Positions 44,585 through 53,848 of a stretch of 64,000 nucleotides of DNA are shown one piece after another. The position numbers and the translations under genes were made by a program. Numbering within the stretch: the stretch's first letter is position 1; each line of letters starts with the position of its first letter. Source of the DNA: Paracoccaceae bacterium (GTDB lineage Bacteria > Pseudomonadota > Alphaproteobacteria > Rhodobacterales > Rhodobacteraceae); contig PAPN01000026.1 of NCBI GenBank assembly GCA_002708925.1, forward strand, positions 1 through 64,000, read 5' to 3'. The notes beneath the pieces are model-generated. The model did no database searches, was not told where the DNA came from, and saw only the letters and a program-made list of their open reading frames with translations.

Positions 44585-44700
44585 TCTCATATTCTGTGAT
44601 ATATTGCAAATATGTTCCTTTTTATCTTATATGTTTGGGGGGATTTTTATATTTATAGATATTTATTGGGAAATTATTTTATGCACTCTTTCCCCGCCCG
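44585..44700. other. AT-rich island upstream of def
   Basis: About 115 bases of strongly AT-rich sequence stand out in this GC-rich chromosome, with runs such as TTTTTATATTTATAGATATTTATT and a near-palindrome GATATATTGCAAATATG. No gene fits it. It probably carries the promoter for the def-def2-fmt operon, or is a residue of inserted DNA. Confidence 0.5.
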
Positions 44701-44758
44701 TCGCTTCGCGAAACTTTGGCCCATTGCGCGGGGCTTGGCCATATCATAAATGCCCCAC

Positions 44759-45277
44759 ATGAAGCATCCAATCCTGATCCACCCCGACCCTCGGCTCAAG
44801 AAAGTCTGCGACCCTGTTGCGGATCTGTCGGACGAGCTGCGCAGCCTGGCCGATGACATGCTGGAAACCATGTATGACGCGCCGGGCATCGGTCTGGCCG
44901 CGCCTCAGATCGGGAAAATGCACCGGCTGATCGTGCTGGACTGCGTTAAGGAAGAGGGCGAAGCTCCGCGCCCCTTGATCATGTTCAACCCCGAGATCAT
45001 TGCCGCGTCCGACGAAACCAATGTCTACGAAGAGGGCTGCCTGTCCATCCCCGATCAATATGCCGAGGTCACGCGGCCGGCGGATGTCTCGGTGCGGTGG
45101 CTCGATGTGAATGGCAACGAGCAGACCGAGGATTTCGGCGGGCTGTGGGCGACCTGCGTGCAGCACGAGATCGACCATCTGAACGGTAAGCTGTTCATTG
45201 ACTATCTGAAGCCGCTGAAGCGCCAGATGATCACTCGCAAGATGCAGAAGCTGAAACGCGAACGGGCCCGCGCGTGA
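44759..45277 (+). CDS. def: Peptide deformylase
   Basis: I take the ATG at 44759 (MKHPILIHPDPRLKKVC); an ATG nine bases earlier is possible, and neither has a good ribosome site. The 172-residue protein has all three motifs: GIGLAAPQIG, EEGCLSIP (metal Cys) and QHEIDHLNGKLF (two metal His, catalytic Glu). It removes formyl from nascent chains. It overlaps the degenerate paralogue by 4 nt, and fmt follows, giving a coupled formyl-cycle operon. Confidence 0.95.
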   Translation: MKHPILIHPDPRLKKVCDPVADLSDELRSLADDMLETMYDAPGIGLAAPQIGKMHRLIVLDCVKEEGEAPRPLIMFNPEIIAASDETNVYEEGCLSIPDQYAEVTRPADVSVRWLDVNGNEQTEDFGGLWATCVQHEIDHLNGKLFIDYLKPLKRQMITRKMQKLKRERARA

Positions 45278-45771
45278 CGGCCCGGACCTGTATTCCCTGG
45301 CCGGACAAACGTCTGCGGACGGCGGCGGCCGAGGTGTCTGAAATCACCGAGGACACGCGGGCGATCTGGAATGATATGATCGACACGATGGAGGCCATGC
45401 CGGGCGTTGGTCTGGCTGCGGTGCAGATCGGAGTGATGCAGCGCCTGGCGGTTGTCGATGCCTCGGATGCGCGGGGGCAGGCGGTGCGCATGGCCAATCC
45501 CGAAGTGCTGCACGCCAGTGTGCAGCTGCGCCCGCATGAAGAGGCCAGCCCCAATCTGCCGGGAGTGTCGGCAAAGATCGAGCGTCCGCGCGCGGTGACG
45601 GTACGGTTTCTGAATGAGGATGGTGAGATCGAAGAGCGTGATTTCGTCGGGCTGTGGGCGACCAGCGTGCAGCATCAGATCGACCATCTGAACGGGAAGA
45701 TGTATTTTGACCGTCTGTCCAAGATGAAGCGGGATATGCTGCTGCGAAAAGCCAGGAAGCTGCGCGGATAG
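45274..45771 (+). CDS. Peptide-deformylase-like protein with lost active-site residues
   Basis: The 165-residue protein aligns with the PDF before it. Motif 1 is kept ([10 protein letters not shown]), but motif 2 EGCLS is replaced by EASPN, so the metal Cys is Ser92, and motif 3 reads QHQIDH, so the catalytic Glu is Gln135. Both His ligands remain. Deformylase activity by the known mechanism is therefore unlikely. The frame is intact and overlaps def by 4 nt, so it is kept, perhaps as a non-enzymatic ribosome- or chain-binding partner. It is the best candidate here for a new function. Confidence 0.85.
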   Translation: MTARTCIPWPDKRLRTAAAEVSEITEDTRAIWNDMIDTMEAMPGVGLAAVQIGVMQRLAVVDASDARGQAVRMANPEVLHASVQLRPHEEASPNLPGVSAKIERPRAVTVRFLNEDGEIEERDFVGLWATSVQHQIDHLNGKMYFDRLSKMKRDMLLRKARKLRG

Positions 45772-45812
45772 GGCGCGTTTTTGAGTATTTGAAGAGCAAA
45801 GAAGGGAAGCGG

Positions 45813-46718
45813 ATGCGCGTTGTATTCATGGGGACGCCCGAGTTTTCTGTGCCTGTGCTTGAGGCTTTGGTTGCGGCGGGGCACGAGATTGCCGCTGTTT
45901 ATTGCCAGCCGCCGCGTCAGGCGGGGCGGGGCAAGAAGGACCGGCCGACCCCTGTGCATGTGCGTGCGGCCGATCTGGGGCTGGAGGTCCGTCATCCGGT
46001 GTCCCTGAAGGATGAGGCCGAGCAGGCCGCGTTTGCTGCGTTGGAGGCGGATGTGGCTGTGGTTGTGGCTTATGGGTTGATACTGCCTGAGGCGGTGTTG
46101 GATGCGCCGTTGCGGGGGTGTCTGAATATTCACGCCAGCTTGTTGCCGCGCTGGCGCGGGGCGGCGCCGATTCATCGGGCGATCATGGCCGGGGATGCGG
46201 AAACGGGCGTGTGTATCATGCAGATGGAGGCGGGGCTGGATACCGGGTCCGTATTGTTGCGCGAGGCAACGGCGATTGGCCCGCAAGAGACCACGGCGCA
46301 ATTGCATGATCGTTTGTCCGTGATGGGTGCGGAGCTGATTGTTCAGGCGTTGGCCCGGTTGGATGATTTGCAGCCTGAGCCGCAGCCTCAGGCCGGGGTC
46401 ACGTATGCGCATAAGATTGATAAGGCGGAGGCGGCTGTGGACTGGTCTGCGCCCGCTACCGAAGTGGATCGGAAGATCCGGGGGCTCTCGCCTTTTCCTG
46501 GCGCGTGGGTCGAGCATGACGGGGGGCGGCTGAAGCTGCTGGGCTCGTGTCTGGCTGAGGGGGCGGGCACCCCCGGAGAGATTCTGGACGATGCTCTGAC
46601 GGTGGCGTGCGGGACGGGGGCTGTTCGGATTTTGCGCTTGCAACGGGCGGGGAAGGGCGCGCAGGATGCAGGGGATTTCTTGCGCGGGACGCCTCTGGCC
46701 AGGGGCACCGTGCTTTAA
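45813..46718 (+). CDS. fmt: Methionyl-tRNA formyltransferase
   Basis: The start at 45813 ([20 protein letters not shown]) has GGGAAG. The 301-residue protein has the N-terminal 10-formyl-THF domain with [25 protein letters not shown] and [16 protein letters not shown], and the C-terminal tRNA-binding domain. It formylates initiator Met-tRNA; the cognate tRNA gene is at the start of this window. It is the third gene of the def operon. The codon choice in the first part (TTG, TTGCGG) is less biased than in highly expressed neighbours. Confidence 0.96.
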   Translation: MRVVFMGTPEFSVPVLEALVAAGHEIAAVYCQPPRQAGRGKKDRPTPVHVRAADLGLEVRHPVSLKDEAEQAAFAALEADVAVVVAYGLILPEAVLDAPLRGCLNIHASLLPRWRGAAPIHRAIMAGDAETGVCIMQMEAGLDTGSVLLREATAIGPQETTAQLHDRLSVMGAELIVQALARLDDLQPEPQPQAGVTYAHKIDKAEAAVDWSAPATEVDRKIRGLSPFPGAWVEHDGGRLKLLGSCLAEGAGTPGEILDDALTVACGTGAVRILRLQRAGKGAQDAGDFLRGTPLARGTVL

Positions 46719-46733
46719 TTCGGGAAGGCTCAG

Positions 46734-46970
46734 ATGTTTCCAACGCTCATTGGGACGGTCGTGATTGCGGGGATCGTGGGGTATCTGTCCGAGAAGTCGG
46801 GATTTACCCGGAACGGGATTTTGCCCTCGGTTATCGTCTGTATCGGCGGGGCGTTTCTGTTTTACTTTGTCCGGATCATGTTCGGGCTGGGGTTTGGCAG
46901 CGCGGGGGTGGATGCGATTGTGTCCGCGATCGGGGCGCTGATCATCGTGCCGACGCATTTTCGAAAATAG
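46734..46970 (+). CDS. Small membrane protein, possibly GlsB/YeaQ-like
   Basis: The 78-residue protein has two to three hydrophobic segments (residues 3-20, 29-50, 57-75) separated by short loops, with basic ends (THFRK). It may belong to the transglycosylase-associated GlsB/YeaQ/YmgE group by size and Gly content, but the match is weak. It lies between fmt and a second membrane gene, same strand, so it is likely cotranscribed. Confidence 0.65.
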   Translation: MFPTLIGTVVIAGIVGYLSEKSGFTRNGILPSVIVCIGGAFLFYFVRIMFGLGFGSAGVDAIVSAIGALIIVPTHFRK

Positions 46971-46979
46971 GAGGCCGTC

Positions 46980-47216
46980 ATGGGCGTTATCTGGTTGGTG
47001 ATCATTGGGGCGGCTGCCGGGTTTCTGGCGACGCGGCTGATGAGGCTGGAAACCGACATCGTGACCACCGTCGTGATTGGCATGGCCGGAGCGCTGATCG
47101 GGGGGCTGGTGCTGCGGTTTCTGCTGGCCGTGATGGGCGCGTTCGCCGGGCTGATCGGAGCGGTCCTGGGTGCGCTGTTGCTGATCTGGCTGTGGCAGAT
47201 CTACGTGCGGAAATAG
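46980..47216 (+). CDS. GlsB/YeaQ/YmgE-like membrane protein
   Basis: The start follows AGGAGG. The 78-residue protein has three hydrophobic segments rich in Gly/Ala: IWLVIIGAAAGFLATRLM, VTTVVIGMAGALIGGLVLRFL and FAGLIGAVLGALLLIWLWQIY. This is the layout of the GlsB/YeaQ/YmgE stress membrane proteins. It is paired with the gene before it, 9 bp away. Its stop is one base before the rnhA stop. Confidence 0.72.
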   Translation: MGVIWLVIIGAAAGFLATRLMRLETDIVTTVVIGMAGALIGGLVLRFLLAVMGAFAGLIGAVLGALLLIWLWQIYVRK

Positions 47217-47217
47217 A

Positions 47218-47670
47218 TCACGGTTTGAACGGGGCCATGCCAGCGCGGGCCAGTTCATCCGCGCGTTCGTTTTCGGGGTGGCCGGCGTGGCCCTTGACCC
47301 ATTCCCAGGTCACGTTATGGCGGGCTTGGGCCTCGTCTAGGCGCTGCCAGAGCTCGACGTTTTTCACGGGTTTCTTGGCGGCGGTTTTCCAGCCGTTGCG
47401 TTTCCAGCCGTGAATCCAGCCCGTGACGCCGTTTTTGACATAGGCGCTGTCAGTGACCACCGTGATGGTTGAGGCTTTTGCCAGCGTTTCCAATGCGTTG
47501 ATCGCGGCCAGCAGTTCCATCCGGTTGTTGGTGGTCTCGGGCTCGCCGCCTGACAGCTCGCGTTCCTTGACGATGGAGTCGCCGTCCATGGCGCGCAGCA
47601 GAACGCCCCAGCCGCCGGGGCCGGGATTTCCAGAGCACGCTCCGTCCGTATATGCAAAGAGTTCAGGCAT
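47218..47670 (-). CDS. rnhA: Ribonuclease HI
   Basis: The ATG at 47670 ([22 protein letters not shown]) is taken over a TTG three codons earlier. The 150-residue protein has the metal set: D in [12 protein letters not shown] in [11 protein letters not shown] in [11 protein letters not shown] and D in [10 protein letters not shown], with [15 protein letters not shown] after it. It cuts RNA in RNA:DNA hybrids. It overlaps the upstream methyltransferase gene by a few bases. Confidence 0.95.
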   Translation of the reverse strand: MPELFAYTDGACSGNPGPGGWGVLLRAMDGDSIVKERELSGGEPETTNNRMELLAAINALETLAKASTITVVTDSAYVKNGVTGWIHGWKRNGWKTAAKKPVKNVELWQRLDEAQARHNVTWEWVKGHAGHPENERADELARAGMAPFKP

Positions 47671-48256
47671 GGGAGGCAACGGATATCCAATCCGACAGGG
47701 ATCCGTCCAGCCCTTTGTCGCGTCCGGGGGAGATTTTCATGACGGTGAAGCCTGCGGTTTCCAGCAGGGTGCGGATCTCGGCGGGTTGATAGTAGGTGTA
47801 AAAGCGCCCCAGCCGGTCGCGGCTGTCCCCCTGGCCGGTCTTGACGGTCATGTGAAATTGTCCGCCCGGTTTCAGGGCGCTGTGGATGCGTGACAGGTGG
47901 CTGGGCATTTCGCTGCGCGGGGCGTGCAGCAGGCTGAAGTTCGCCCATACGCCATCGTATGTGCTTTGCGCCGTCAGCTCCGAGAAGCTCTCTTGGCGGG
48001 CGGTTACTCCGGGCAGTTGATTGGCCAGGGCGACCATTTCAGCCGAGGCATCGGTGGCCTCTACGATCAGTCCGGCCTTCTGCATGGCCTGCGCGAACAG
48101 TCCCGGCCCGCAGCCCAGATCCAGCACGCAGGCGCGGGCGGGCAGGGCGCAGATAAAGGCCTGCAACAAAGGTGTTTCGATATGGTTCTGGGTGACTGCG
48201 GCATATTCTTGCGCCCGCGCGTCGTAGACCTGGATGGTCTCTGAATCCTGGGTCAT
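47663..48256 (-). CDS. Class I SAM-dependent methyltransferase
   Basis: The start at 48256 ([18 protein letters not shown]) overlaps the LysE stop by 4 nt; the open frame beyond it belongs to the other reading frame of lysE. The 197-residue protein has the SAM motif [15 protein letters not shown], an acidic EATDAS, and [11 protein letters not shown]. The final [22 protein letters not shown] is a core-fold strand region. Substrate unknown; small-molecule methylation is likely. It is coupled to lysE and rnhA. Confidence 0.85.
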   Translation of the reverse strand: MTQDSETIQVYDARAQEYAAVTQNHIETPLLQAFICALPARACVLDLGCGPGLFAQAMQKAGLIVEATDASAEMVALANQLPGVTARQESFSELTAQSTYDGVWANFSLLHAPRSEMPSHLSRIHSALKPGGQFHMTVKTGQGDSRDRLGRFYTYYQPAEIRTLLETAGFTVMKISPGRDKGLDGSLSDWISVASHA

Positions 48257-48867
48257 GCGCGCTCCAGTGCCAGACGTCCGGCCAGCAGGGCAAAGATGGC
48301 GGCGAAGGAGCGGTTCATCCAGCGCATCGCCCGCTCGCTGGACAGGATCAGACGGCGCGCGGCCGCAGCGAAAACGCCATACAGCACGAAGACGCCGAAG
48401 GTCATCGCCATAAAGACCGCGCCCAGGGTCAGCATCTCGGCCGTGGCGTTGTCCGGAGTGCCAGACAGGAAAGGCGGCAGCAGCGCCAGAAAAAAGATCG
48501 AAAGCTTGGGGTTCAGCGTGTTGATCAGAATACCCCGGCGCGCGATGGCAAAGGCCGATTGGCGCGCTTTCTGGCTGTCGATTGACAGGGCGCCCCCGCT
48601 GCGCAGGGCCTGCCAGGCCAGCCACAGCAGATAGGCGACGCCGGCAAATTTCACCGCCTGGAACAACAGGGCCGAACTGTGCATGACCGCCGCTAGCCCC
48701 AGAATGGCTGCTGCCATGGCCGGGACAATCCCCAGCGTGCAGCCGAAAGCCGCGATGATCGCGGCGCGGCGGCCCTGACCCAGCCCCATGGCCAGCGTGT
48801 AGATGACCCCCGTGCCGGGGGCGAGGACGACAACCAAAGCGGTCAGCAGGAATTGAGCGGTAATCAT
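48253..48867 (-). CDS. LysE-family amino-acid exporter
   Basis: The start at 48867 (MITAQFLLTALVVVLAPGTGV) has GAGG. The 204-residue protein has the six-helix LysE/RhtB layout with the typical LAPGTGVIYTLAMGLGQGRRAAIIAAFGCTLGI segment, and the NPKLSIFFLALLPPFL element. These export amino acids or related amines. It is seven bases after ispH, in one strand. Confidence 0.9.
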   Translation of the reverse strand: MITAQFLLTALVVVLAPGTGVIYTLAMGLGQGRRAAIIAAFGCTLGIVPAMAAAILGLAAVMHSSALLFQAVKFAGVAYLLWLAWQALRSGGALSIDSQKARQSAFAIARRGILINTLNPKLSIFFLALLPPFLSGTPDNATAEMLTLGAVFMAMTFGVFVLYGVFAAAARRLILSSERAMRWMNRSFAAIFALLAGRLALERA

Positions 48868-48874
48868 GAGGGCC

Positions 48875-49825
48875 TCAGGCAGGTTCGCGCAGAACGCGGG
48901 GAACTTTGAACTCGATATTCTCTTGGGCAGTTTCGACGATTTCAACGGTGACGTCGAACCTGTCGCGGAAGGCGTCTACCACCTCGTTGATCAGCACTTC
49001 GGGGGCCGAGGCCCCGGCGGTGATGCCCAGGGTGCGAATGCCGTCTAGCGCGCGCCAGTCGATTTCAGTGGCGCGCTGCACCAGTTGGGCATAATCGCAG
49101 CCATTGCGCGAGGCGACCTCGACCAGGCGCCGCGAATTGGACGAATTCGGCGCCCCCACCACCAGCAGCGCATCCGATTGCGGCGCAATCGCCTTGACCG
49201 AGGCCTGGCGGTTCGTAGTGGCGTAGCAGATGTCCTCTTTGTGTGGGCCGACGATCTGCGGGAAGCGTTCGTTCAGCGCGGCGATGATGTCGATCGTATC
49301 ATCCACGGACAGGGTGGTCTGCGTGACAAAGGCCAGTTTCGCAGGGTCGCGCACGGGCACGCTGGCCACATCCTCGACGGTTTCGACCAGCAGAACCTCG
49401 CCCTGGGGCAGCTGGCCCATGGTGCCGATGGTTTCGGGGTGCCCGGCATGGCCGATCATGATGATTTGCAGCCCGTTTTCGAAATGCCGCTCGGCCTCGA
49501 TATGGACCTTAGAGACCAGCGGGCAGGTGGCGTCCACATAGATCATATTGCGGGTTTTGGCGGCGGCGGGCACCGATTTGGGCACGCCATGGGCGGAAAA
49601 GATCACCGGGCGGTCATCGGGGCAATCTTCCAGTTCCTCGACGAAGACGGCGCCCTGATCGCGCAGGCTGTCCACCACGTATTTGTTATGCACGATTTCA
49701 TGCCGGACATAGACCGGCGCGCCCCATTTCTGAATCGCCATTTCAACAATCTTGATGGCGCGATCAACGCCGGCGCAGAACCCGCGTGGGGCGGCAAGGT
49801 AGATGGTCAGCGGCGATTTGGTCAT
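48875..49825 (-). CDS. ispH: 4-hydroxy-3-methylbut-2-enyl diphosphate reductase
   Basis: The 316-residue protein is IspH/Lyt[41 protein letters not shown] and [12 protein letters not shown]. The three iron-sulfur Cys are in CAGV, ATCPLV and [15 protein letters not shown] region. It makes IPP and DMAPP at the end of the MEP pathway. It heads the ispH-lysE-methyltransferase-rnhA series. Confidence 0.96.
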   Translation of the reverse strand: MTKSPLTIYLAAPRGFCAGVDRAIKIVEMAIQKWGAPVYVRHEIVHNKYVVDSLRDQGAVFVEELEDCPDDRPVIFSAHGVPKSVPAAAKTRNMIYVDATCPLVSKVHIEAERHFENGLQIIMIGHAGHPETIGTMGQLPQGEVLLVETVEDVASVPVRDPAKLAFVTQTTLSVDDTIDIIAALNERFPQIVGPHKEDICYATTNRQASVKAIAPQSDALLVVGAPNSSNSRRLVEVASRNGCDYAQLVQRATEIDWRALDGIRTLGITAGASAPEVLINEVVDAFRDRFDVTVEIVETAQENIEFKVPRVLREPA

Positions 49826-49908
49826 GCGGGGCCTCCTGTTGGTTTCACAGGTAAGGCGTTGGGCGGGCGGGGTCCAGTGTTCAGGCGCTGCGCTGCCCCG
49901 GTTCGGGA

Positions 49909-49937
49909 TATAAAAAACCGGGGCAGGGGCCCCGGTT
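49909..49937 (-). terminator. Terminator after the NYN gene
   Basis: Perfect 9-bp arms AACCGGGGC and GCCCCGGTT with a 4-base loop are followed on the minus strand by TTTTTTATAT. It lies 24 bases after the NYN gene stop. Confidence 0.93.
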
Positions 49938-49960
49938 CGTTTGTCTTGGGCGTGTGCGCC

Positions 49961-50527
49961 TCAGGATTGATAGTCGGCTTCGCGATCCATTGGCATTTCA
50001 CGCGGAGGACGGCCGATGACCTCTTTCAGCTCGTCCAGCTCGATGAAGTTGTCGGCCTGGCGGCGCAGCTCGTCCGCGATCATCGGCGGCTGGCTGCGAA
50101 TCGTCGAAACGACCGAGACCCGGACGCCCTGACGTTGCAGCGATTCGACCAGCGGCCGGAAATCGCCATCGCCCGAGAACAGCACGATGTGATCGACACG
50201 CGGGGCCAGCTCCATCGCGTCCACGGTCAGTTCGATGTCCATGTTGCCTTTGACCTTGCGGCGGCCCTGGCTGTCGGTGAATTCCTTCGCCGGTTTCGTC
50301 ACCATGGTGAAGCCGTTGTAGTGCAGCCAGTCAACCAGGGGGCGAATGGGCGAGTATTCGTCATTTTCCAGCAGCGCGGTGTAGTAGAAGGCCCGCAGCA
50401 GTTTTCCGCGGCGCATGAACTCTTGCCGGAGCAGTTTATAGTCAATGTCGAACCCAAGAGCTTTGGCAGCGGCATATAAATTCGAACCGTCGATGAACAG
50501 CGCCAGCCGTTCGTCCTTGTAGAACAT
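49961..50527 (-). CDS. NYN domain (LabA/DUF88) putative RNase
   Basis: The 188-residue protein has the NYN (PIN-like) fold with four acidic positions: FIDGSNLYAAAK, YYTALLEND, VKGNMDIELTVDAM and LFSGDGDFRPLVESLQRQGVRV. LabA/DUF88 members are suspected RNases with a conserved active site. It is divergent from folK with 134 bp between starts. Target RNA unknown. Confidence 0.88.
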   Translation of the reverse strand: MFYKDERLALFIDGSNLYAAAKALGFDIDYKLLRQEFMRRGKLLRAFYYTALLENDEYSPIRPLVDWLHYNGFTMVTKPAKEFTDSQGRRKVKGNMDIELTVDAMELAPRVDHIVLFSGDGDFRPLVESLQRQGVRVSVVSTIRSQPPMIADELRRQADNFIELDELKEVIGRPPREMPMDREADYQS

Positions 50528-50661
50528 AAAAAAATCCCTTCCGATGTAATGCCGCGCCTGTCCGTCCGTGAGTGAGTGTGCAAAAAGAAAGTGCGGCCTT
50601 GAGAAGAATTAAGTTTATCGGAAGCAGTGCGCAAGTGGCTTAGTACGCTCGAAAGGATAGG

Positions 50662-51234
50662 GTGGCTGTGGAAATTGATCAACCTGTCTTGATTGCCCTC
50701 GGGTCTAATCAAGCCTTTGAAAACACGGGCAGTGCTGAAGTTTTGAACCTTGCCCTTGCGGAACTGGGTAAAAGAGGGGCGGAAGTTGTTCGCCAAAGCC
50801 GGTTTTTCAGGACGCCGTGCTTTCCGGCGGGGGCGGGTCCGGACTTTGTGAATGCGGCGGCGCAGTTGCGCACCGGGCTGACCCCGACAGAAGTGCTGGC
50901 GCTTCTGCATGAGATCGAGTCCAGCCTGGGGCGCCTGCGACAGCAAAGATGGGGCGCGCGCACGGTGGATCTGGATCTGCTGGCCTATGGGCAACTGGTC
51001 TTGCCGGATCTGGGGGTGTTTCAATCCTGGCGCGACTTGCCGCTAGGGCAGCAGATGCGCCTCACGCCTCAGCAGCTGATTCTGCCGCACCCCCGCCTGC
51101 AAGACCGGGCCTTTGTGCTGGTGCCCCTGCTGGATATTGCGCCTGACTGGACTCATCCGGTTTTGGGCCGGACAATACGGGAAATCTGCGCTGATTTGCC
51201 CGAGGCGGCGATAAAAGAGGTGCGGGCTCTTTGA
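50662..51234 (+). CDS. folK: 2-amino-4-hydroxy-6-hydroxymethyldihydropteridine diphosphokinase
   Basis: The GTG start follows AGGATAGG. The 190-residue protein has the HPPK pattern: LIALGSNQ at the start, FRTPCFPAGAGPDFVNAAAQL, ESSLGRLRQQRWGARTVDLDLLAYG and LPHPRLQDRAFVLVPLLDIAPDW. It transfers diphosphate from ATP to the pterin in folate synthesis. It precedes rpoZ by about 75 bases. Confidence 0.93.
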   Translation: MAVEIDQPVLIALGSNQAFENTGSAEVLNLALAELGKRGAEVVRQSRFFRTPCFPAGAGPDFVNAAAQLRTGLTPTEVLALLHEIESSLGRLRQQRWGARTVDLDLLAYGQLVLPDLGVFQSWRDLPLGQQMRLTPQQLILPHPRLQDRAFVLVPLLDIAPDWTHPVLGRTIREICADLPEAAIKEVRAL

Positions 51235-51241
51235 AACCGGG

Positions 51242-51270
51242 TTGTCAATGCCTATTTTTCCCCATAGAAA
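51242..51270 (+). promoter_or_regulatory. Putative rpoZ promoter
   Basis: TTGTCA at 51242 and TAGAAA at 51265 are 17 bases apart, 41 bases before the rpoZ start. This is consistent with a housekeeping promoter. Confidence 0.45.
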
Positions 51271-51310
51271 GCGCCTTTCAGACAAGCTGTCCCAATGACT
51301 GGAGTGCCCC

Positions 51311-51670
51311 ATGGCCCGCGTTACCGTTGAAGATTGCGTAGACAAGGTTCAGAACCGTTTCGAGCTGGTGATGCTGGCTTCGCATCGGGCCCGTGAAATC
51401 TCGGCCGGGGCCGCGATCACTGTGGACCGTGACAACGATAAGAACCCGGTTGTCGCCCTGCGTGAAATCGCCGAGGAAACCCAGTCCGCCGACGAGCTGC
51501 GCGAACGTCTGATCGAGAGCAACCAGACCCAGATCGAGGTCGATATGCCCGAAGACGACAACATGGCCCTGCTGATGGGCGGCGGCGAGCCGGCCGACAA
51601 ACCGGCCGAGGACGACATGTCCGAAGAAATGCTGCTGCGTCAGCTGATGGAAGCACAAGGGCAGGGCTAA
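51311..51670 (+). CDS. rpoZ: RNA polymerase omega subunit
   Basis: The 119-residue protein has the omega start [31 protein letters not shown] and the dispensable acidic C-terminal tail typical of alphaproteobacteria. It supports assembly of RNA polymerase and ppGpp binding. It lies before the rel gene, 28 bp away, the usual rpoZ-rel pairing. Confidence 0.96.
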   Translation: MARVTVEDCVDKVQNRFELVMLASHRAREISAGAAITVDRDNDKNPVVALREIAEETQSADELRERLIESNQTQIEVDMPEDDNMALLMGGGEPADKPAEDDMSEEMLLRQLMEAQGQG

Positions 51671-51698
51671 GCCCCACCTAAAACAGGAAGTGGTGAGT

Positions 51699-53831
51699 AT
51701 GATTGCGGTTGATGACCTGATCGCACTTGTTCGCAACTACAACCCGAAAACCAACGAACAGCTTATCCGGGCGGCCTATGAATTTGGCCGCCTGATGCAT
51801 GAAGGGCAGTACCGTCACTCGGGCGAGCCCTATTTCAGCCACCCCGTCGCTGTTGCCGCGATCCTGACAGAACAGCGGCTGGATGATGCAACGATCATCA
51901 CGGCGCTGCTGCATGACACGATCGAGGACACCAAAGCCAGCTATTCCGAAGTCGAAAAGCGGTTTGGCCGGGATGTGGCCGATCTGGTGGATGGCGTGAC
52001 CAAGCTGACCAATCTACAGCTGTCCAGCTCGGAAACCAAACAGGCGGAAAACTTCCGCAAACTGTTCATGGCCATGTCCAAGGATCTGCGGGTGATTCTG
52101 GTCAAGCTGGCCGACCGTCTGCACAACATGCGCACGATCAAGGCCATGCGCCCCGAAAAGCAGGTGCAAAAAGCACGCGAAACGATGGATATTTTCGCCC
52201 CTCTGGCCGGCCGGATGGGGATGCAGTGGATGCGAGAAGAGCTGGAGGATCTGGCCTTCAAGGTGCTGAACCCCGAAGGGCGCGCCAGCATCATGCGCCG
52301 TTTCGTGATGTTGCAGAAGGAAACCGGCGACGTCATTCACCGCATCACCGGCGACATGCGTCACGAACTGGAAGAGGCCAAGATCGAAGCGCAGGTCTTT
52401 GGCCGCGCGAAGAAGCCCTACTCGATCTGGCGCAAGATGGAAGAAAAGGACATGGGGTTCAGCCGCCTGTCCGACATCTACGGGTTCCGCGTCATCACCG
52501 ATTCCGAGGAAGACTGTTATCGCGCCCTGGGCGTGATCCACCAGCGCTGGCGCGCGGTGCCGGGCCGATTCAAGGATTATATCAGCCAGCCCAAATCGAA
52601 CGGGTATCGCTCGATTCATACGTCGGTGTCGGGGCGCGATGGCAAACGGGTCGAGGTTCAGATCCGCACTCGACAGATGCACGATGTGGCCGAAACCGGG
52701 GTTGCCGCGCACTGGTCCTATCGCGATGGGGTGCGCAGCCAAAACCCCTTTGCCGTGGATCCGGCCAAATGGATCGCCAACCTGTCCGAACAGATGGGCG
52801 GAGAAGAGGACCACGACGAGTTCATGGAAGCTGTGAAGCTGGAGATGTACTCGGACAAGGTGTTCTGCTTTACCCCCAAGGGCGAGGTGGTGAAGCTGCC
52901 CAAGGGTGCCACGCCGATTGATTTCGCCTATGCCATCCACACGCGGATCGGCAACGCCTGTGTCGGCGCCAAGGTGGACGGGATGCGCGTGCCCCTGTGG
53001 ACGCGGGTGAAAAACGGCCAGTCGGTGGAAATCATCACCGCCGAGGGGCAGACGCCTCAGGCCACCTGGCTGGAGATCGCCACGACCGGCAAGGCCAAGG
53101 CCGCGATTCGCCGGGCCTTGCGCGCCGTGGATCGGGAACGCTTTATCAAATTGGGCAAGGAACTGGCGCGCTCGGCCTTTGAACATGTCGGCAAAAAGGC
53201 GACGGATAAGGCGCTGGACACCGCCGCGCGCCATTTGCGGATCGACGGCCGGAACGAAGTGCTGGCCCGTCTTGGCAGCGCCGAGCTGACCGCCCGCGAG
53301 GTGATTCACGCTGTCTACCCCGAGCTCAGCTCGCGCGAGGGCGAAGAGGTGGCCCCGCATCGCGCCGTTGTCGGCCTGTCCGCCGATCAGCGGTTTGACC
53401 TAGCCAAATGCTGTAACCCGCTGCCCGGCGAACGCATCGTCGGCATCACTTATCGCGGTAGGGGCGTGGTTGTGCACGCGATTGATTGCGAAGCGCTGAC
53501 CCAATACGAAGACCAGCCCGAACGCTGGATGGATCTGCATTGGCACGCGGGCAAACACCCGGCGGTGCACACGGCTTCTCTGGAGTTGACCATTGGGAAT
53601 GACGCAGGGGTACTGGGACGGATTTGCACATTGATCGGCGAACAAAAGGCCAATATCTCGGACCTGAATTTTCTTGACCGAAAGCCGGATTTCTTCCGTC
53701 TGCTGGTCGATCTGGAACTCAGAGACGCCGAGCATCTGCATTCGGTGATTTCGGCCCTGGAAGCAGAGAGCGATGTGGCCGCCGTGCAGCGCCATCGCGA
53801 TCCGTCGCGGGCGGGAATGCAAACTGGCTAA
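51699..53831 (+). CDS. rel: Bifunctional (p)ppGpp synthetase/hydrolase
   Basis: The ATG at 51699 (MIAVDDLIAL) has AGGAAG at eight bases. The 710-residue protein has the HD hydrolase domain (H40/H48, H72-D73 in LLHDTIEDT), the synthetase domain (RFKDYISQPKSNGYRSIHTSV), TGS (FTPKGEVVKLPKGATPIDFAYAIH) and ACT domains at the C-terminus. The HD residues are present, so hydrolysis should be possible; both activities make it a RSH protein. It balances (p)ppGpp in starvation. Confidence 0.96.
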   Translation: MIAVDDLIALVRNYNPKTNEQLIRAAYEFGRLMHEGQYRHSGEPYFSHPVAVAAILTEQRLDDATIITALLHDTIEDTKASYSEVEKRFGRDVADLVDGVTKLTNLQLSSSETKQAENFRKLFMAMSKDLRVILVKLADRLHNMRTIKAMRPEKQVQKARETMDIFAPLAGRMGMQWMREELEDLAFKVLNPEGRASIMRRFVMLQKETGDVIHRITGDMRHELEEAKIEAQVFGRAKKPYSIWRKMEEKDMGFSRLSDIYGFRVITDSEEDCYRALGVIHQRWRAVPGRFKDYISQPKSNGYRSIHTSVSGRDGKRVEVQIRTRQMHDVAETGVAAHWSYRDGVRSQNPFAVDPAKWIANLSEQMGGEEDHDEFMEAVKLEMYSDKVFCFTPKGEVVKLPKGATPIDFAYAIHTRIGNACVGAKVDGMRVPLWTRVKNGQSVEIITAEGQTPQATWLEIATTGKAKAAIRRALRAVDRERFIKLGKELARSAFEHVGKKATDKALDTAARHLRIDGRNEVLARLGSAELTAREVIHAVYPELSSREGEEVAPHRAVVGLSADQRFDLAKCCNPLPGERIVGITYRGRGVVVHAIDCEALTQYEDQPERWMDLHWHAGKHPAVHTASLELTIGNDAGVLGRICTLIGEQKANISDLNFLDRKPDFFRLLVDLELRDAEHLHSVISALEAESDVAAVQRHRDPSRAGMQTG

Positions 53832-53848
53832 AAGGAAGGGCGGCCCCC

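Noticed and set aside
45274-45771. The second def-like gene as a decaying pseudogene
   Set aside because: It has no frameshift or stop, keeps motif 1 and both His, and overlaps def by 4 nt as a translated neighbour would.
45675-47258. A 527-codon minus-strand frame over fmt and the small membrane genes
   Set aside because: Antisense shadow with low-complexity Arg/Pro/His/Gln content; fmt is intact on the plus strand.
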